A stretch of DNA of 55,599 nt from Bacteroidota bacterium (GTDB lineage Bacteria > Bacteroidota > Bacteroidia > Sphingobacteriales > Sphingobacteriaceae): NCBI GenBank assembly GCA_013288685.1, contig JABDBM010000019.1, forward strand, positions 1 through 55,599. The letters run 5' to 3'. The notes below the pieces were generated by a model. That model saw only the letters and a list, made by a program, of their open reading frames with translations. It did no database searches and was not told where the DNA came from. The position numbers were made by a program, and so were the translations under genes. Positions within the stretch are counted from its first letter, which is position 1. Each line of letters begins with the position of its first letter. This document shows positions 38,801 through 45,871 of this stretch, one piece after another.

Positions 38801-39632
38801 TACCGGCAGTGGGCTGTATACTTTGAATATGACGGAAATGCAAAACATTCCCCCAATTTTTGATGTCTGGCTAATGGATAATTACCGGAAAGATTCGCTG
38901 GACATAAAACATAACCCAAGGTACGCTTTCAATATTGATTTGACAGATACCAATACTTTTGGGAAAAATCGTTTTCAAATAGTTATTCGGCAAAACCCCG
39001 CATTAGGTGTGCATTTATTGAACTTTACTGCAACAAAAGTAGCTGCGGGAGCAAACACAGTTTGGAAAACCGAAAATGAAGACAGCTATACCAACTTTAC
39101 TGTTGAAAGAAGCACCGATAAAGGCGTTACTTATGACGTGTTAGGTGGTTTAACATCGGCCAGCCTGGGCAGCTACAACTTTTTAGATAAAACCCCCGCG
39201 ACAGGCGATAATATGTATCGTTTAAAAATTGAAGATTTAAATGGTGCGATAATTTATTCAAAAGTAATTACGCTTACTTACGGCACCCAAAACAATCCGG
39301 CAACAACTGCCGCAGTAAGTAATATTAATGTTTATCCTAATCCGGCGGTTGGTACTATTAATCTTTCTATTAATACACCTTCCTTGTCATCAGGTGTGCC
39401 CCCACTGCAAACTGCCGGAGCCACAGGTACAACGGGAACAAATACCACCGCAGCATCAAGCTACGGTATTAAAATAATAACTTTAACAGGTGCTGTAATA
39501 AAAACTGCAACATCGGCTACACCAGCGTGGCAGGATAACATAAGCGGCCTTACTCCCGGTACCTATTTGATAGAAGTTGTAAATAATAATGATAAAAGTG
39601 TGGTTGGAAAAAGTAAATTTGTAAAATTATAG
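35886..39632 (+). CDS. giant T9SS cargo protein with DUF2341/LamG-like N-terminus
   Basis: 1248 residues. Signal peptide to about residue 30 (NNAWSQTAPAYS). Residues ~35-200 resemble DUF2341 (LWCYFGPVSTPTVSH), followed by a LamG/concanavalin-like lectin region (GVWHFNDDPAGTAPQFADAT to MDESHVIGVTLSADWVKAEY), a SYTWKGGSTAVTTAANWDN segment and a beta-rich stretch. From about residue 600 it shares its architecture with the C-terminal ~600 residues of the upstream giant protein (GNVSVERYISGG, NPSMYLYRDN, LLNFTATK, WKTENEDSYTNFTVERS), ending in a type A sorting domain (VYPNPAVGTINLSI ... SKFVKL). Likely sugar-binding surface protein. First gene of a tight three-gene unit: 17 bp to the next, then 14 bp. 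Confidence 0.85.
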   Translation: MKKAQIQLHHLKIAILGVLLLLLGNNAWSQTAPAYSPYAFVIPLTLNNSSLGITNKQTNFVALVKVTSPNLITGVCQDATGSSTSIPNFAILDATNYTGSELHYQVENYNSATGVIYFWVNIPTLYASSGASAGTNKLWCYFGPVSTPTVSHTANWQKLTWSNCTSTNVTFSGVWHFNDDPAGTAPQFADATVNNNDLTSETVGTVTQNTSSQIGNGITMVSTAVLDQGAINMPNTQASQSMSIWASYPSTPGNTNLIVLENSTNPAASGNGTQLGTYVSGTPDLQVWPWAHRTTPLVKYASAPSAVVWHHYVYTYNSGTNTSIIYLDGAQLASSTSQSPETGTVDMVAFGDYINNTTHAGGGQVYTGTMDESHVIGVTLSADWVKAEYVNQKSPDAFTTAGTMQTNDALASTMAGYLSYTWKGGSTAVTTAANWDNTTSGETNQVPINGNVNWVLPSGLSKYPVLTADASVYALTMASGASINLNGHTLNVGCNIYNSSGGQILYASNTASTINWDGSITSQYYYGNSTANTAQTGSMVVNNSVGGTVNITGGPFDIFNLLSITKGNLVIDPTATVTLKSAQTLTASVTAIPSAYSISGNVSVERYISGGSNTYRGYRFLSSPIYTASVGSTHYWDLSYLPLFAPITGSLGTAGGLSKSGNPSMYLYRDNVVYTNKTFNTGNFRGINKINNSPLYSIGVDYDGTYNLTPGTGILFFYRGNLTNIANKYTTTTSAESTTFVSTGNLNQQNITVTNWYTGLNTLQCDVVAGNAASYFGYNLVGNPYACSIDWTTSTPLNASPSIICPNVGKTIYIYNETTKLYATFDGTTGTNGGSKVIPSGQGFFVKTTAPGASLTFTEAAKITTQLAGNTTATGSNDLLLNAKALPAVANAVTGPKFLRLELDADSINKAEAVIRLDQTANNKYVENEDSQYFVGNGIIGFSTLTSDGYSTAINVIPYPNKSDAVNLDVTATGSGLYTLNMTEMQNIPPIFDVWLMDNYRKDSLDIKHNPRYAFNIDLTDTNTFGKNRFQIVIRQNPALGVHLLNFTATKVAAGANTVWKTENEDSYTNFTVERSTDKGVTYDVLGGLTSASLGSYNFLDKTPATGDNMYRLKIEDLNGAIIYSKVITLTYGTQNNPATTAAVSNINVYPNPAVGTINLSINTPSLSSGVPPLQTAGATGTTGTNTTAASSYGIKIITLTGAVIKTATSATPAWQDNISGLTPGTYLIEVVNNNDKSVVGKSKFVKL

Positions 39633-39649
39633 TTCTAACTCACAAACTT

Positions 39650-39862
39650 ATGCGGATTAAGATTTTTAGTGGCACACTCCTGCTGTTATTACTCAATGTT
39701 ATGGCATTATATGCACAGCCAGGAGTGCCATGTGACGGTACCGACCCGGATGCTATGTGTCCGCTGGATACATGGGTATTTGTATTGGCAGGCGTCACCG
39801 TTGTTTTTGCAGCCATCCGCCTGCGTAACAAACAGATAACTAAAAACGGTAACGCAGCTTAA
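39650..39862 (+). CDS. 70-residue protein with signal peptide and PID-CTERM-like tail
   Basis: Signal peptide (MRIKIFSGTLLLLLLNVMALYAQ), a 15-residue linker with two Cys (GVPCDGTDPDAMC), the motif PLDT, one hydrophobic helix (WVFVLAGVTVVFAAI) and a basic tail (RLRNKQITK). This motif-helix-basic tripartite order is that of C-terminal sorting signals, and resembles the small PID-CTERM proteins of Bacteroidota often found beside T9SS cargo. The mature part would be only about 15 residues outside the membrane. Function unknown. Tightly spaced between the T9SS cargo gene and a membrane-protein gene. Confidence 0.75.
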   Translation: MRIKIFSGTLLLLLLNVMALYAQPGVPCDGTDPDAMCPLDTWVFVLAGVTVVFAAIRLRNKQITKNGNAA

Positions 39863-39876
39863 CCCCGTTTTAAAAA

Positions 39877-41163
39877 ATGCAGCAGGATGGACCGTCTTTA
39901 TCCGAGTGGTCGTTAACTAAAAAACTTGTACTTTGTTTTTTCTTTATCTTCTTTGTTCTGTATATTTTTTTGAATCCCAATCTGGTTGTTCCTTATTCGT
40001 ATTACCTGCACAAATTTTACATTCAGTCTTACGTTAACCTGGCAGCCTGGCTTGCCAGGGATGTTTTGCATGTTGTTAGGCCAACTGTACTATTTTATAA
40101 CGGCACCACCGATACAGTTTTTGGCTATATTAACCTGTTTTTTATTGCTATTGTGGCAAGTGTTGGGGCTGTGATTTGGGTTATCATCGCCAAAAAAACA
40201 GATTACAATAAAGTCTACAACTTGCTGCTTACCTTTTTACGCTATTATATGATGGCCACCTGGCTGGCCTACGGATCGCTCAAGATTATTCAGGTTCAAT
40301 TCCCGCCAATTTCGCCCCTTACATTATTGAAATCGTATGGCAGTTCTACACCCGGAGAACTGGCATGGGCATATATGGGTTATTCGGCTGGGTACAACTT
40401 CTTTATTGGCTTAATGGAATACGCTGCAGGTTTATTGTTGTTTTTTAGACCCACACGTACCTTAGGGAATGTAATTGGCTTAGTAATAATAACCAATGTA
40501 GCAGCCTTTGATTATACTTATGGCGTAAACCTAAAGCTATTGTCAACCATGCTGGTGCTGATAACGTTATTCCTGTTATCAAAAGATATAAAAAGACTGG
40601 CGGGTTTCTTTTTATTAAACAAAGCAGTTTATCCCGTTGGCGATGACTCGTTTCGCTTTAAAAAAAATTGGAAAAATAAGTTGCTTACCGCATCGGGATA
40701 CCTGTTTATGGTTTATCTTATCTTTTTTGATATTAAGGGAGATATAGCAAGGTCAAAACCATACAGCGTATCGCAGCGCCCTCCGTTATACGGTATTTAT
40801 ATTGTGACGAGTTTTATCCGTAACAACGATACGATTCAGCCGCTTATAACAGATACTAACCGGTGGAACAAACTGATTGTATCGGTACCCGGTGATGAAG
40901 CAAGTGTTATGCTAATGAGCGGTAATTTTAAAGAATTTAAATTCAGGCCCAATACAATTACCAGAAAAATAGAAATGTGGGCCAAAGCAGATACCGCGAA
41001 TAAATACACCTTTACTTATAATTTAATAAAAGACAGCGTATTGTTGTTGCAAGGGCAATGGCAACGCAAACCGCTGGAAATTAAGCTTAAAGAATATGAC
41101 ATGCGCAAATTTCCATTGATCAATAGCCGTTTTAGGTGGGTGATTGGTCATGGCCAGGAATAA
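39877..41163 (+). CDS. DoxX-like polytopic membrane protein
   Basis: 428 residues with about eight hydrophobic segments to residue ~285, then an extracytoplasmic ~140-residue beta-rich domain (YGIYIVTSFIRNNDTIQPL ... FPLINSRFRWVIGHG). The membrane part and the closing FPLINxxFRW motif recall DoxX-like proteins of Bacteroidota; this is from memory, and the function of that group is unclear. It lacks the Cys/Arg/His set expected of an exosortase. Starting 14 bp after the small CTERM-like gene, it is the obvious candidate partner for that protein or for the T9SS cargo. Confidence 0.6.
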   Translation: MQQDGPSLSEWSLTKKLVLCFFFIFFVLYIFLNPNLVVPYSYYLHKFYIQSYVNLAAWLARDVLHVVRPTVLFYNGTTDTVFGYINLFFIAIVASVGAVIWVIIAKKTDYNKVYNLLLTFLRYYMMATWLAYGSLKIIQVQFPPISPLTLLKSYGSSTPGELAWAYMGYSAGYNFFIGLMEYAAGLLLFFRPTRTLGNVIGLVIITNVAAFDYTYGVNLKLLSTMLVLITLFLLSKDIKRLAGFFLLNKAVYPVGDDSFRFKKNWKNKLLTASGYLFMVYLIFFDIKGDIARSKPYSVSQRPPLYGIYIVTSFIRNNDTIQPLITDTNRWNKLIVSVPGDEASVMLMSGNFKEFKFRPNTITRKIEMWAKADTANKYTFTYNLIKDSVLLLQGQWQRKPLEIKLKEYDMRKFPLINSRFRWVIGHGQE

Positions 41164-41177
41164 AAAAAGCTGTGAAA

Positions 41178-41214
41178 AAGCCCATCCGTTTATTTGAAAT
41201 TAAAGGATGGGCTT
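41178..41214 (-). terminator. terminator between converging genes
   Basis: Stem AAGCCCATCC / GGATGGGCTT with a 17-nt loop; on the minus strand it is followed by TTTTTC, so it mainly serves the DUF4136 gene. Confidence 0.7.
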
Positions 41215-41235
41215 CAATATAGCAAAGGATGTTTA

Positions 41236-41874
41236 TTACCTGCGCATTGCCACAACCTGTCCAACCTGCAACTGATCAAGCACACCTGCTACAACTTTTG
41301 GAAGTTCATCGATAGTTTTTTGCATGTTATGGTGTACTTCGCCAACACCAAATCCGCGCCAAACAATGCGGTGAGTGCGGGCATCAACCAGGTCGATAAT
41401 TAAAGTCCCTTCTTTATAATGTTCTTTCTCGGCATAAGTTAAGCCCCCGTAATAGGCAAAAGGAGCGCCGTAGGAGTAATAATAAGGGCGGTAGCCGTAG
41501 CCCCAGCCTCCCCAACCACCCCAGCCAAAACCACCCCAGCCCGGATAAAAGCCGCCGCCATAATAAGGCGAATAATAATTTGTGCGGGCGCCTGTACCCA
41601 CCTTGGTGGTATAGGTAACAATCAAATCGGGGTTTTTACGGTTCAGTTGCAGCCCTTTGGTTACCAGCGAGGCAGTGGCTGCGTCCTTTATTTTAGCATC
41701 GGCAGCATCGCCATCCATTTTGCTGTTACTGTTGGTTGCCGGGGGCATCCACGCAAAAGTATGATAGCCGCTCATATTGGTTTTGTTAATGGCTGCGGTA
41801 TAGTAATCGTAGCTGGAACATGCTGACAATCCTGACAGCAGGAGTATCAACGCGGGGTAAATTAGATTTTTCAT
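41236..41874 (-). CDS. DUF4136 lipoprotein
   Basis: A 212-residue exported lipoprotein: lipobox LLSGLSAC with Cys19. The DUF4136 pattern is clear: YHTFAWMPPA near the start, DAKIKDAATASLVTKGLQLNRKNPDLIVTYTTKV, and LIIDLVDARTHRIVWRGFGVGEV followed by KTIDELPKVVAGVL. A Gly/Tyr/Trp-rich insert (about 98-145) separates the halves. Function unknown; outer-membrane anchoring is expected. The ATG at 41874 is preceded by a strong purine-rich site (AAGGAG on the minus strand), unusual for this phylum. Confidence 0.9.
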   Translation of the reverse strand: MKNLIYPALILLLSGLSACSSYDYYTAAINKTNMSGYHTFAWMPPATNSNSKMDGDAADAKIKDAATASLVTKGLQLNRKNPDLIVTYTTKVGTGARTNYYSPYYGGGFYPGWGGFGWGGWGGWGYGYRPYYYSYGAPFAYYGGLTYAEKEHYKEGTLIIDLVDARTHRIVWRGFGVGEVHHNMQKTIDELPKVVAGVLDQLQVGQVVAMRR

Positions 41875-42023
41875 GATATGTGTCTCCTTGATATCTACTT
41901 AGACAAACCTTTAACAAAAGGTTTAACAATAATACAATTAAATTTTAAAATTGATTCCGCTCAAGCGGTCCCAATTTAAATTATCGCGAAAGCAAAATGT
42001 AAATAACGTCCTTTTTCCTTTTT

Positions 42024-42051
42024 GTCATCCTTCGCGGCGTTCAAGGATGAC
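42024..42051. repeat. solo end of the palindromic element
   Basis: GTCATCCTT, 10-nt loop, AAGGATGAC. Reverse-complemented it matches the left end of copy 1 (3111 on) for about 20 bases. It lies 55 bp beyond the nadE stop and lacks a U-run, so it looks like a remnant rather than a terminator. Confidence 0.65.
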
Positions 42052-42105
42052 AAATCACTTTTTTATTCACTCTATATTTAAATTGATCGCACCCCGGCGA
42101 TACAA

Positions 42106-43755
42106 TTACGATAAGTATTTACCTACTATTGGCATACGCCTGCCCATGCCAAATGCCTTGGGCGATACCCTTAAAATTGGCGGGGTTTGATACCGTTTGT
42201 GCTCTGCCAAATTAATCAGCCTGATTACCCGTCGAACTGTTTTTTCATCATAGCCCATCTTAATTATAGTAGCTGATGACGATCTTCCTTCTACATATTC
42301 GGCAATAATTTTATCCAGCACATCATATTCCGGCAACGAATCCGTGTCTTTTTGATTGGGCCTTAGTTCAGCCGATGGCGGTTTCACAATAGAGTTAACC
42401 GGGATAATTTCCCGCTCGCGGTTAATATATCGCGCAAGCTCAAAAACCTGGGTTTTATAAACATCGCCAATTACTGAGATGCCGCCGCACATATCGCCGT
42501 ACAACGTGCCATAGCCAACAGCAGCCTCACTTTTGTTTGAGGTATTCAATAGGATATATCCGAATTTATTACACATAGCCATCAGCAATACGGCACGGCT
42601 GCGCGATTGTATATTTTCTTCAGCAATATTAAACGGCAGGTTATTAAACTGTGGCTTTAACGATGCTTCAAAAGCCTCTGTGATATCTTTTATGGCAATT
42701 GTTTCGTGCATACAGCCTAAATTCTTTACCAAATCTTCGGCGTCGGTTATGGAATGATCACTCGAGAAACGCGAGGGTAGCAGTACGGCCATCACATTTT
42801 GTGGTCCAAGGGCTTCAGCAGCCAGTGCACAAACCACAGCCGAATCGATACCGCCTGATAAACCAAGTATAGCCTGTTTAAAACCTGATTTTAAAAAATA
42901 ATCCCTGATGCCTAACAGGATGCCTTTGTGTATTTGCTCAATATCACTTTCACGGGTTACTTTAAGTGTTGAGGGATGTTCAAAGGTTATCTGGCCGCCC
43001 TTATGCAATTCATAATATGCTACGCTTTCTTCAAAATACGGCATCTCATCAATCAGCTTTCCGGTGTTATCAAAAACTAATGAACCACCATCAAAAATCA
43101 GCTCGGTTTGGGCGCCGATATTGTTTACATACAATAGCGGCAGGTTATACCGTTGGGCATTATCACTCAAAATTTCAATCCGTTCTTCATCATGGTTATA
43201 AGCAAATGGCGATGCGGCAATGTTAATCATTACATCAGGTTGTTGCTCAATCAATATGTCCATCGGGCGGGTAACATACAGTGGGTTCTCAATGGTGTTC
43301 CACAGGTCTTCGCAAATGGTTAATGCTATACGGTGGCCCTTAAAATCAATACAGCTAAATTCGGTAGCGGGTTCAAAATAGCGGTACTCGTCGAAAATAT
43401 CATAATTAGGCAACAAAGCTTTGTGGGCTACAGCCTTAACTTTCCCATTCTCGATAAAATAAGCCGAGTTATTCAGTTCCTTTCCCTCGTTCCGGTTATT
43501 CGGAGTAGGTAAACCTATTATGCAGGCAATATCCGTACACTCTGCAGCTATTTGTTGGGCCGATGTTTCGCACAGGTCAATAAACTCATCAAACTCTAAA
43601 AAATCGCGAGAAGGATAGCCGCAAACGCATAGTTCAGCAAAAACCACCAGGTCGGCGCCGTTGTTGCGGGCCTGATGGATGTGTGCAATGATTTTAGCCG
43701 TGTTCGATTCAAAGTTGCCGATATGATAGTTTAATTGTGCTAACGCGATCTTCAT
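42106..43755 (-). CDS. nadE: glutamine-dependent NAD+ synthetase
   Basis: Last step of NAD+ synthesis: amidates nicotinate adenine dinucleotide with ATP, drawing ammonia from glutamine. 549 residues with two domains: an N-terminal nitrilase-type glutaminase with Glu41 (VFAELCVCGYP), Lys112 (HKALLPNYD) and Cys148 (LTICEDLWN), and a C-terminal synthetase with the PP-loop LSGGIDSAVV (300-305). C-terminus RVSPKAFGMGRRMPIVGKY is typical. Divergent from gldB with about 100 bp between the start codons. Confidence 0.96.
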   Translation of the reverse strand: MKIALAQLNYHIGNFESNTAKIIAHIHQARNNGADLVVFAELCVCGYPSRDFLEFDEFIDLCETSAQQIAAECTDIACIIGLPTPNNRNEGKELNNSAYFIENGKVKAVAHKALLPNYDIFDEYRYFEPATEFSCIDFKGHRIALTICEDLWNTIENPLYVTRPMDILIEQQPDVMINIAASPFAYNHDEERIEILSDNAQRYNLPLLYVNNIGAQTELIFDGGSLVFDNTGKLIDEMPYFEESVAYYELHKGGQITFEHPSTLKVTRESDIEQIHKGILLGIRDYFLKSGFKQAILGLSGGIDSAVVCALAAEALGPQNVMAVLLPSRFSSDHSITDAEDLVKNLGCMHETIAIKDITEAFEASLKPQFNNLPFNIAEENIQSRSRAVLLMAMCNKFGYILLNTSNKSEAAVGYGTLYGDMCGGISVIGDVYKTQVFELARYINREREIIPVNSIVKPPSAELRPNQKDTDSLPEYDVLDKIIAEYVEGRSSSATIIKMGYDEKTVRRVIRLINLAEHKRYQTPPILRVSPKAFGMGRRMPIVGKYLS

Positions 43756-43831
43756 GTATGTATTAATTTTTACAGTACCTAAACTAACGTTGGAAATGTA
43801 CCGTTTAGGGTGTTTAATGCAAATAAAAAAT

Positions 43832-43839
43832 TATTTTTG
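43832..43839 (+). promoter_or_regulatory. gldB -7 element TATTTTTG
   Basis: Exact TAnnTTTG match, 16 nt before the ATG at 43855, with AAAGGA between. It supports that start over the in-frame ATG at 43810, which lies upstream of the box. Confidence 0.5.
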
Positions 43840-43854
43840 CCCAAAGGAAAAAAA

Positions 43855-44895
43855 ATGGCCCATCTGAGCAGCAATAAGCAAATTTATTTATTTTTTTTAA
43901 TTGGCCTGTTATTTACCGCCTGCGGGCGCAATAAAAAGGTTGACGTAAGCAATATACAACTGGACGTAAAGATTGAGCGCTTTGATAAAGATTTTGACGG
44001 TATGCAAACAAAACCCATGGCGCAACAGGCAGCTTTTTTGCAGCAAAAATATGGCGTATTTTATGGCAACTATATTAACCTGCTGTTAGAAAGTGAGGGT
44101 ACCAGTGTAAAAGACACCGGTTATTTTAAATTATTGCGACAGGTTTTTGCCAACAGAGCCTACGGCGATCTGAAACATGATGTGGATTCGGTATACCCGC
44201 AACTGGATAAGCAGAACGCAGAACTGACAGATGCTTTTAAGCATATTAAATATTATTTCCCGCAGAAGAAATTGCCGCAGGTTTATGCTTACTTTTCGGG
44301 CTTCCAGGCCCAAATCACTGTTGGTGATGATTACGTTGGCATCGGTCTCGATCTTTTTTTAGGCGGTAACTCCAGGTTTTACCCGGCTATTACCAAAATG
44401 TTTCCGCATTATTTGTCGCGTAATTTTAATGCAGACAATATGGTGCCCCGTGTTGTTGACCACATGGCCCGCGAAGATATGTTCCCCGAAAGCGACAGCA
44501 GTAAGACCCTGCTATCAAAAATGGTTTACAACGGTAAGATTATGTATTTTATGGACCAGATATTGCCCGATGTGGCCGACTCCACCAAAATAGGCTATAC
44601 CGGCGCGCAACTGCAATGGTGTCATGATTTTGAATCGAAAATTTGGGCCTACTTTTTAGATCAAAACCTGTTGTACGAAACCGATTATCCGAGAATACAG
44701 AAATACTTATCCGAAGCACCGTTTACGCCCGGCCTTGGCGAGAAAAATGAATCGGCGCCAAAACTGGCAATTTGGACAGGCTGGCAAATTGTAAAGCAGT
44801 ATATGGATAAGCATCCTGATGTTACCCTGCAAGAGTTAATGACTAATATGGATGCGCAGAAGATACTGAATGGGGCTAATTATAGACCGAAGTGA
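43855..44895 (+). CDS. gldB: gliding motility lipoprotein GldB
   Basis: A 346-residue lipoprotein (MAHLSSNKQIYLFFLIGLLF then TAC, Cys23). Family signatures: IERFDKDFDGM near the start, YFSGFQAQITVGDDYVGIGLDLFLGGNSRFYP in the middle and the C-terminal TPGLGEKNESAPKLAIWTGWQIVKQYM. In gliding Bacteroidota GldB is required for motility and is tied to the machinery that also forms T9SS; many non-gliding members keep it. Start at 43855 is chosen from the promoter and the lipobox distance. The neighbouring nadE is divergent; the downstream GIN gene converges. Confidence 0.92.
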   Translation: MAHLSSNKQIYLFFLIGLLFTACGRNKKVDVSNIQLDVKIERFDKDFDGMQTKPMAQQAAFLQQKYGVFYGNYINLLLESEGTSVKDTGYFKLLRQVFANRAYGDLKHDVDSVYPQLDKQNAELTDAFKHIKYYFPQKKLPQVYAYFSGFQAQITVGDDYVGIGLDLFLGGNSRFYPAITKMFPHYLSRNFNADNMVPRVVDHMAREDMFPESDSSKTLLSKMVYNGKIMYFMDQILPDVADSTKIGYTGAQLQWCHDFESKIWAYFLDQNLLYETDYPRIQKYLSEAPFTPGLGEKNESAPKLAIWTGWQIVKQYMDKHPDVTLQELMTNMDAQKILNGANYRPK

Positions 44896-44902
44896 GGGCT
44901 TT

Positions 44903-44971
44903 GAGCCGAAAGTCTGGAGTCTTAAGTCTGAAAGCAAAGGCTCAAGACTTAGGACTCCGGACTTAAGACTT
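44903..44971. repeat. inverted word-repeat locus, AAGTCTTAAGTC type
   Basis: Left arm (44903-44934): AAAGTCTGGAGTCTTAAGTC. Right arm (44941-44971): mirrored words GACTTAGGACTCCGGACTTA. About 18 of 20 bases pair, with an 8-10 nt loop, between converging genes, so it could serve as a bidirectional terminator. Same words recur at 49954-50029. Confidence 0.8.
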
Positions 44972-44975
44972 CCCC

Positions 44976-45713
44976 TTACGACCCGCTAATATCCCCGCTG
45001 CCGCTTTTAGATTTGCTCACGTTTTTAGGGCTGCCACTGTAATGAACATCGCCCGAACCGCTTACCGAGGCATCTAATTTGTTGCTTACATTTAGTTCAA
45101 CATCCCCCGAGCCAGAAAGGCGGACGGACGAATCAACAGTTGTAAGGCTATGAGCAGTATAATCGCCCGAGCCTACAACATGTATCGATTGCGTTTGGGC
45201 GCTGCCGCTTAATCTCATATCGCCCGAGCCGGAAATGCTGCTTTCTAAATTTTTCACGTGTAATACGCCGGTCATATCGCCCGAGCCACTGATGTTTAGC
45301 TTTAATGAGTTAGCATTGATGCCATCCCTGAATTTTACATCGCCTGAGCCAGAAATGTTAATGCTGTTTATATCTTTAACAGTTACATAAACCATAATTT
45401 TTTTGTGGTTTCCCCACCAATTGCCCCAGTTCCAGTTATCGTGCTTGCTGTATATTTTTAATACACCGCCATTAACTTCTGTCAAAACACGGCTCATTAC
45501 ATCCGATGGCGCTTCCACTTTAACCGATTCTGTCGATCCCTGGGTAATCTGTACATCAAACGGGCCGGCAACATTTACCGCGTTAAAGCCTGAAAGGTGG
45601 CGGTCAACTATTTCGGAGAAGTTTATGTTACCAGTGGTGTTAGGTTTCGCTATGGCATAGCCGGTCCCCGCCAAAAGCACCGCAGCCAGTAATAATTTTT
45701 TAAGTAATTTCAT
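44976..45713 (-). CDS. head GIN domain (DUF2807) protein with GSGD repeats
   Basis: A 245-residue exported protein (signal peptide to about residue 22) of the DUF2807 putative auto-transporter-adhesin family. After FDVQITQGSTESVKVEAPSD it forms a right-handed beta-helix-like repeat with at least seven GSGD turns (ISGSGDVKF, ISGSGDMTG, ISGSGDMRL, VVGSGDYTA, LSGSGDVEL, VSGSGDVHY, SGSGDISGS). Such proteins are common in Bacteroidota; role unknown, perhaps surface attachment. The DNA shows matching direct repeats with TCGCCCGAGCC. Confidence 0.92.
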   Translation of the reverse strand: MKLLKKLLLAAVLLAGTGYAIAKPNTTGNINFSEIVDRHLSGFNAVNVAGPFDVQITQGSTESVKVEAPSDVMSRVLTEVNGGVLKIYSKHDNWNWGNWWGNHKKIMVYVTVKDINSINISGSGDVKFRDGINANSLKLNISGSGDMTGVLHVKNLESSISGSGDMRLSGSAQTQSIHVVGSGDYTAHSLTTVDSSVRLSGSGDVELNVSNKLDASVSGSGDVHYSGSPKNVSKSKSGSGDISGS

Positions 45714-45797
45714 GGTTGAATTGTTTTTAATAAATAATAAGACGCGGTTAAAAACGATAAGGTTGCAGGAAAGATAGGAAATTTATATTAACAAAAA

Positions 45798-45830
45798 AGA
45801 TATGACAACTTTATTAAAGTTGTCATATCT
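45798..45830 (-). terminator. terminator downstream of the M1 peptidase gene
   Basis: AGATATGACAACTTTA paired with its exact mirror TAAAGTTGTCATATCT; on the minus strand it is followed by TTTTTTG. It lies 42 nt beyond the M1 stop. Confidence 0.85.
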
Positions 45831-45871
45831 AAAAATTGTGAATCAACAGTTCCCCTTCAGGGGTTAGGGGG

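Noticed and set aside
39877..41163. Exosortase-like partner of the small CTERM-like protein
   Set aside because: The catalytic Cys/Arg/His set of exosortases is not present; called DoxX-like instead.
45000..45400. Regularly spaced direct repeats with TCGCCCGAGCC, CRISPR-like at first sight
   Set aside because: They encode the GSGD turns of the GIN-domain protein on the minus strand; spacing is irregular and the frame is open throughout.
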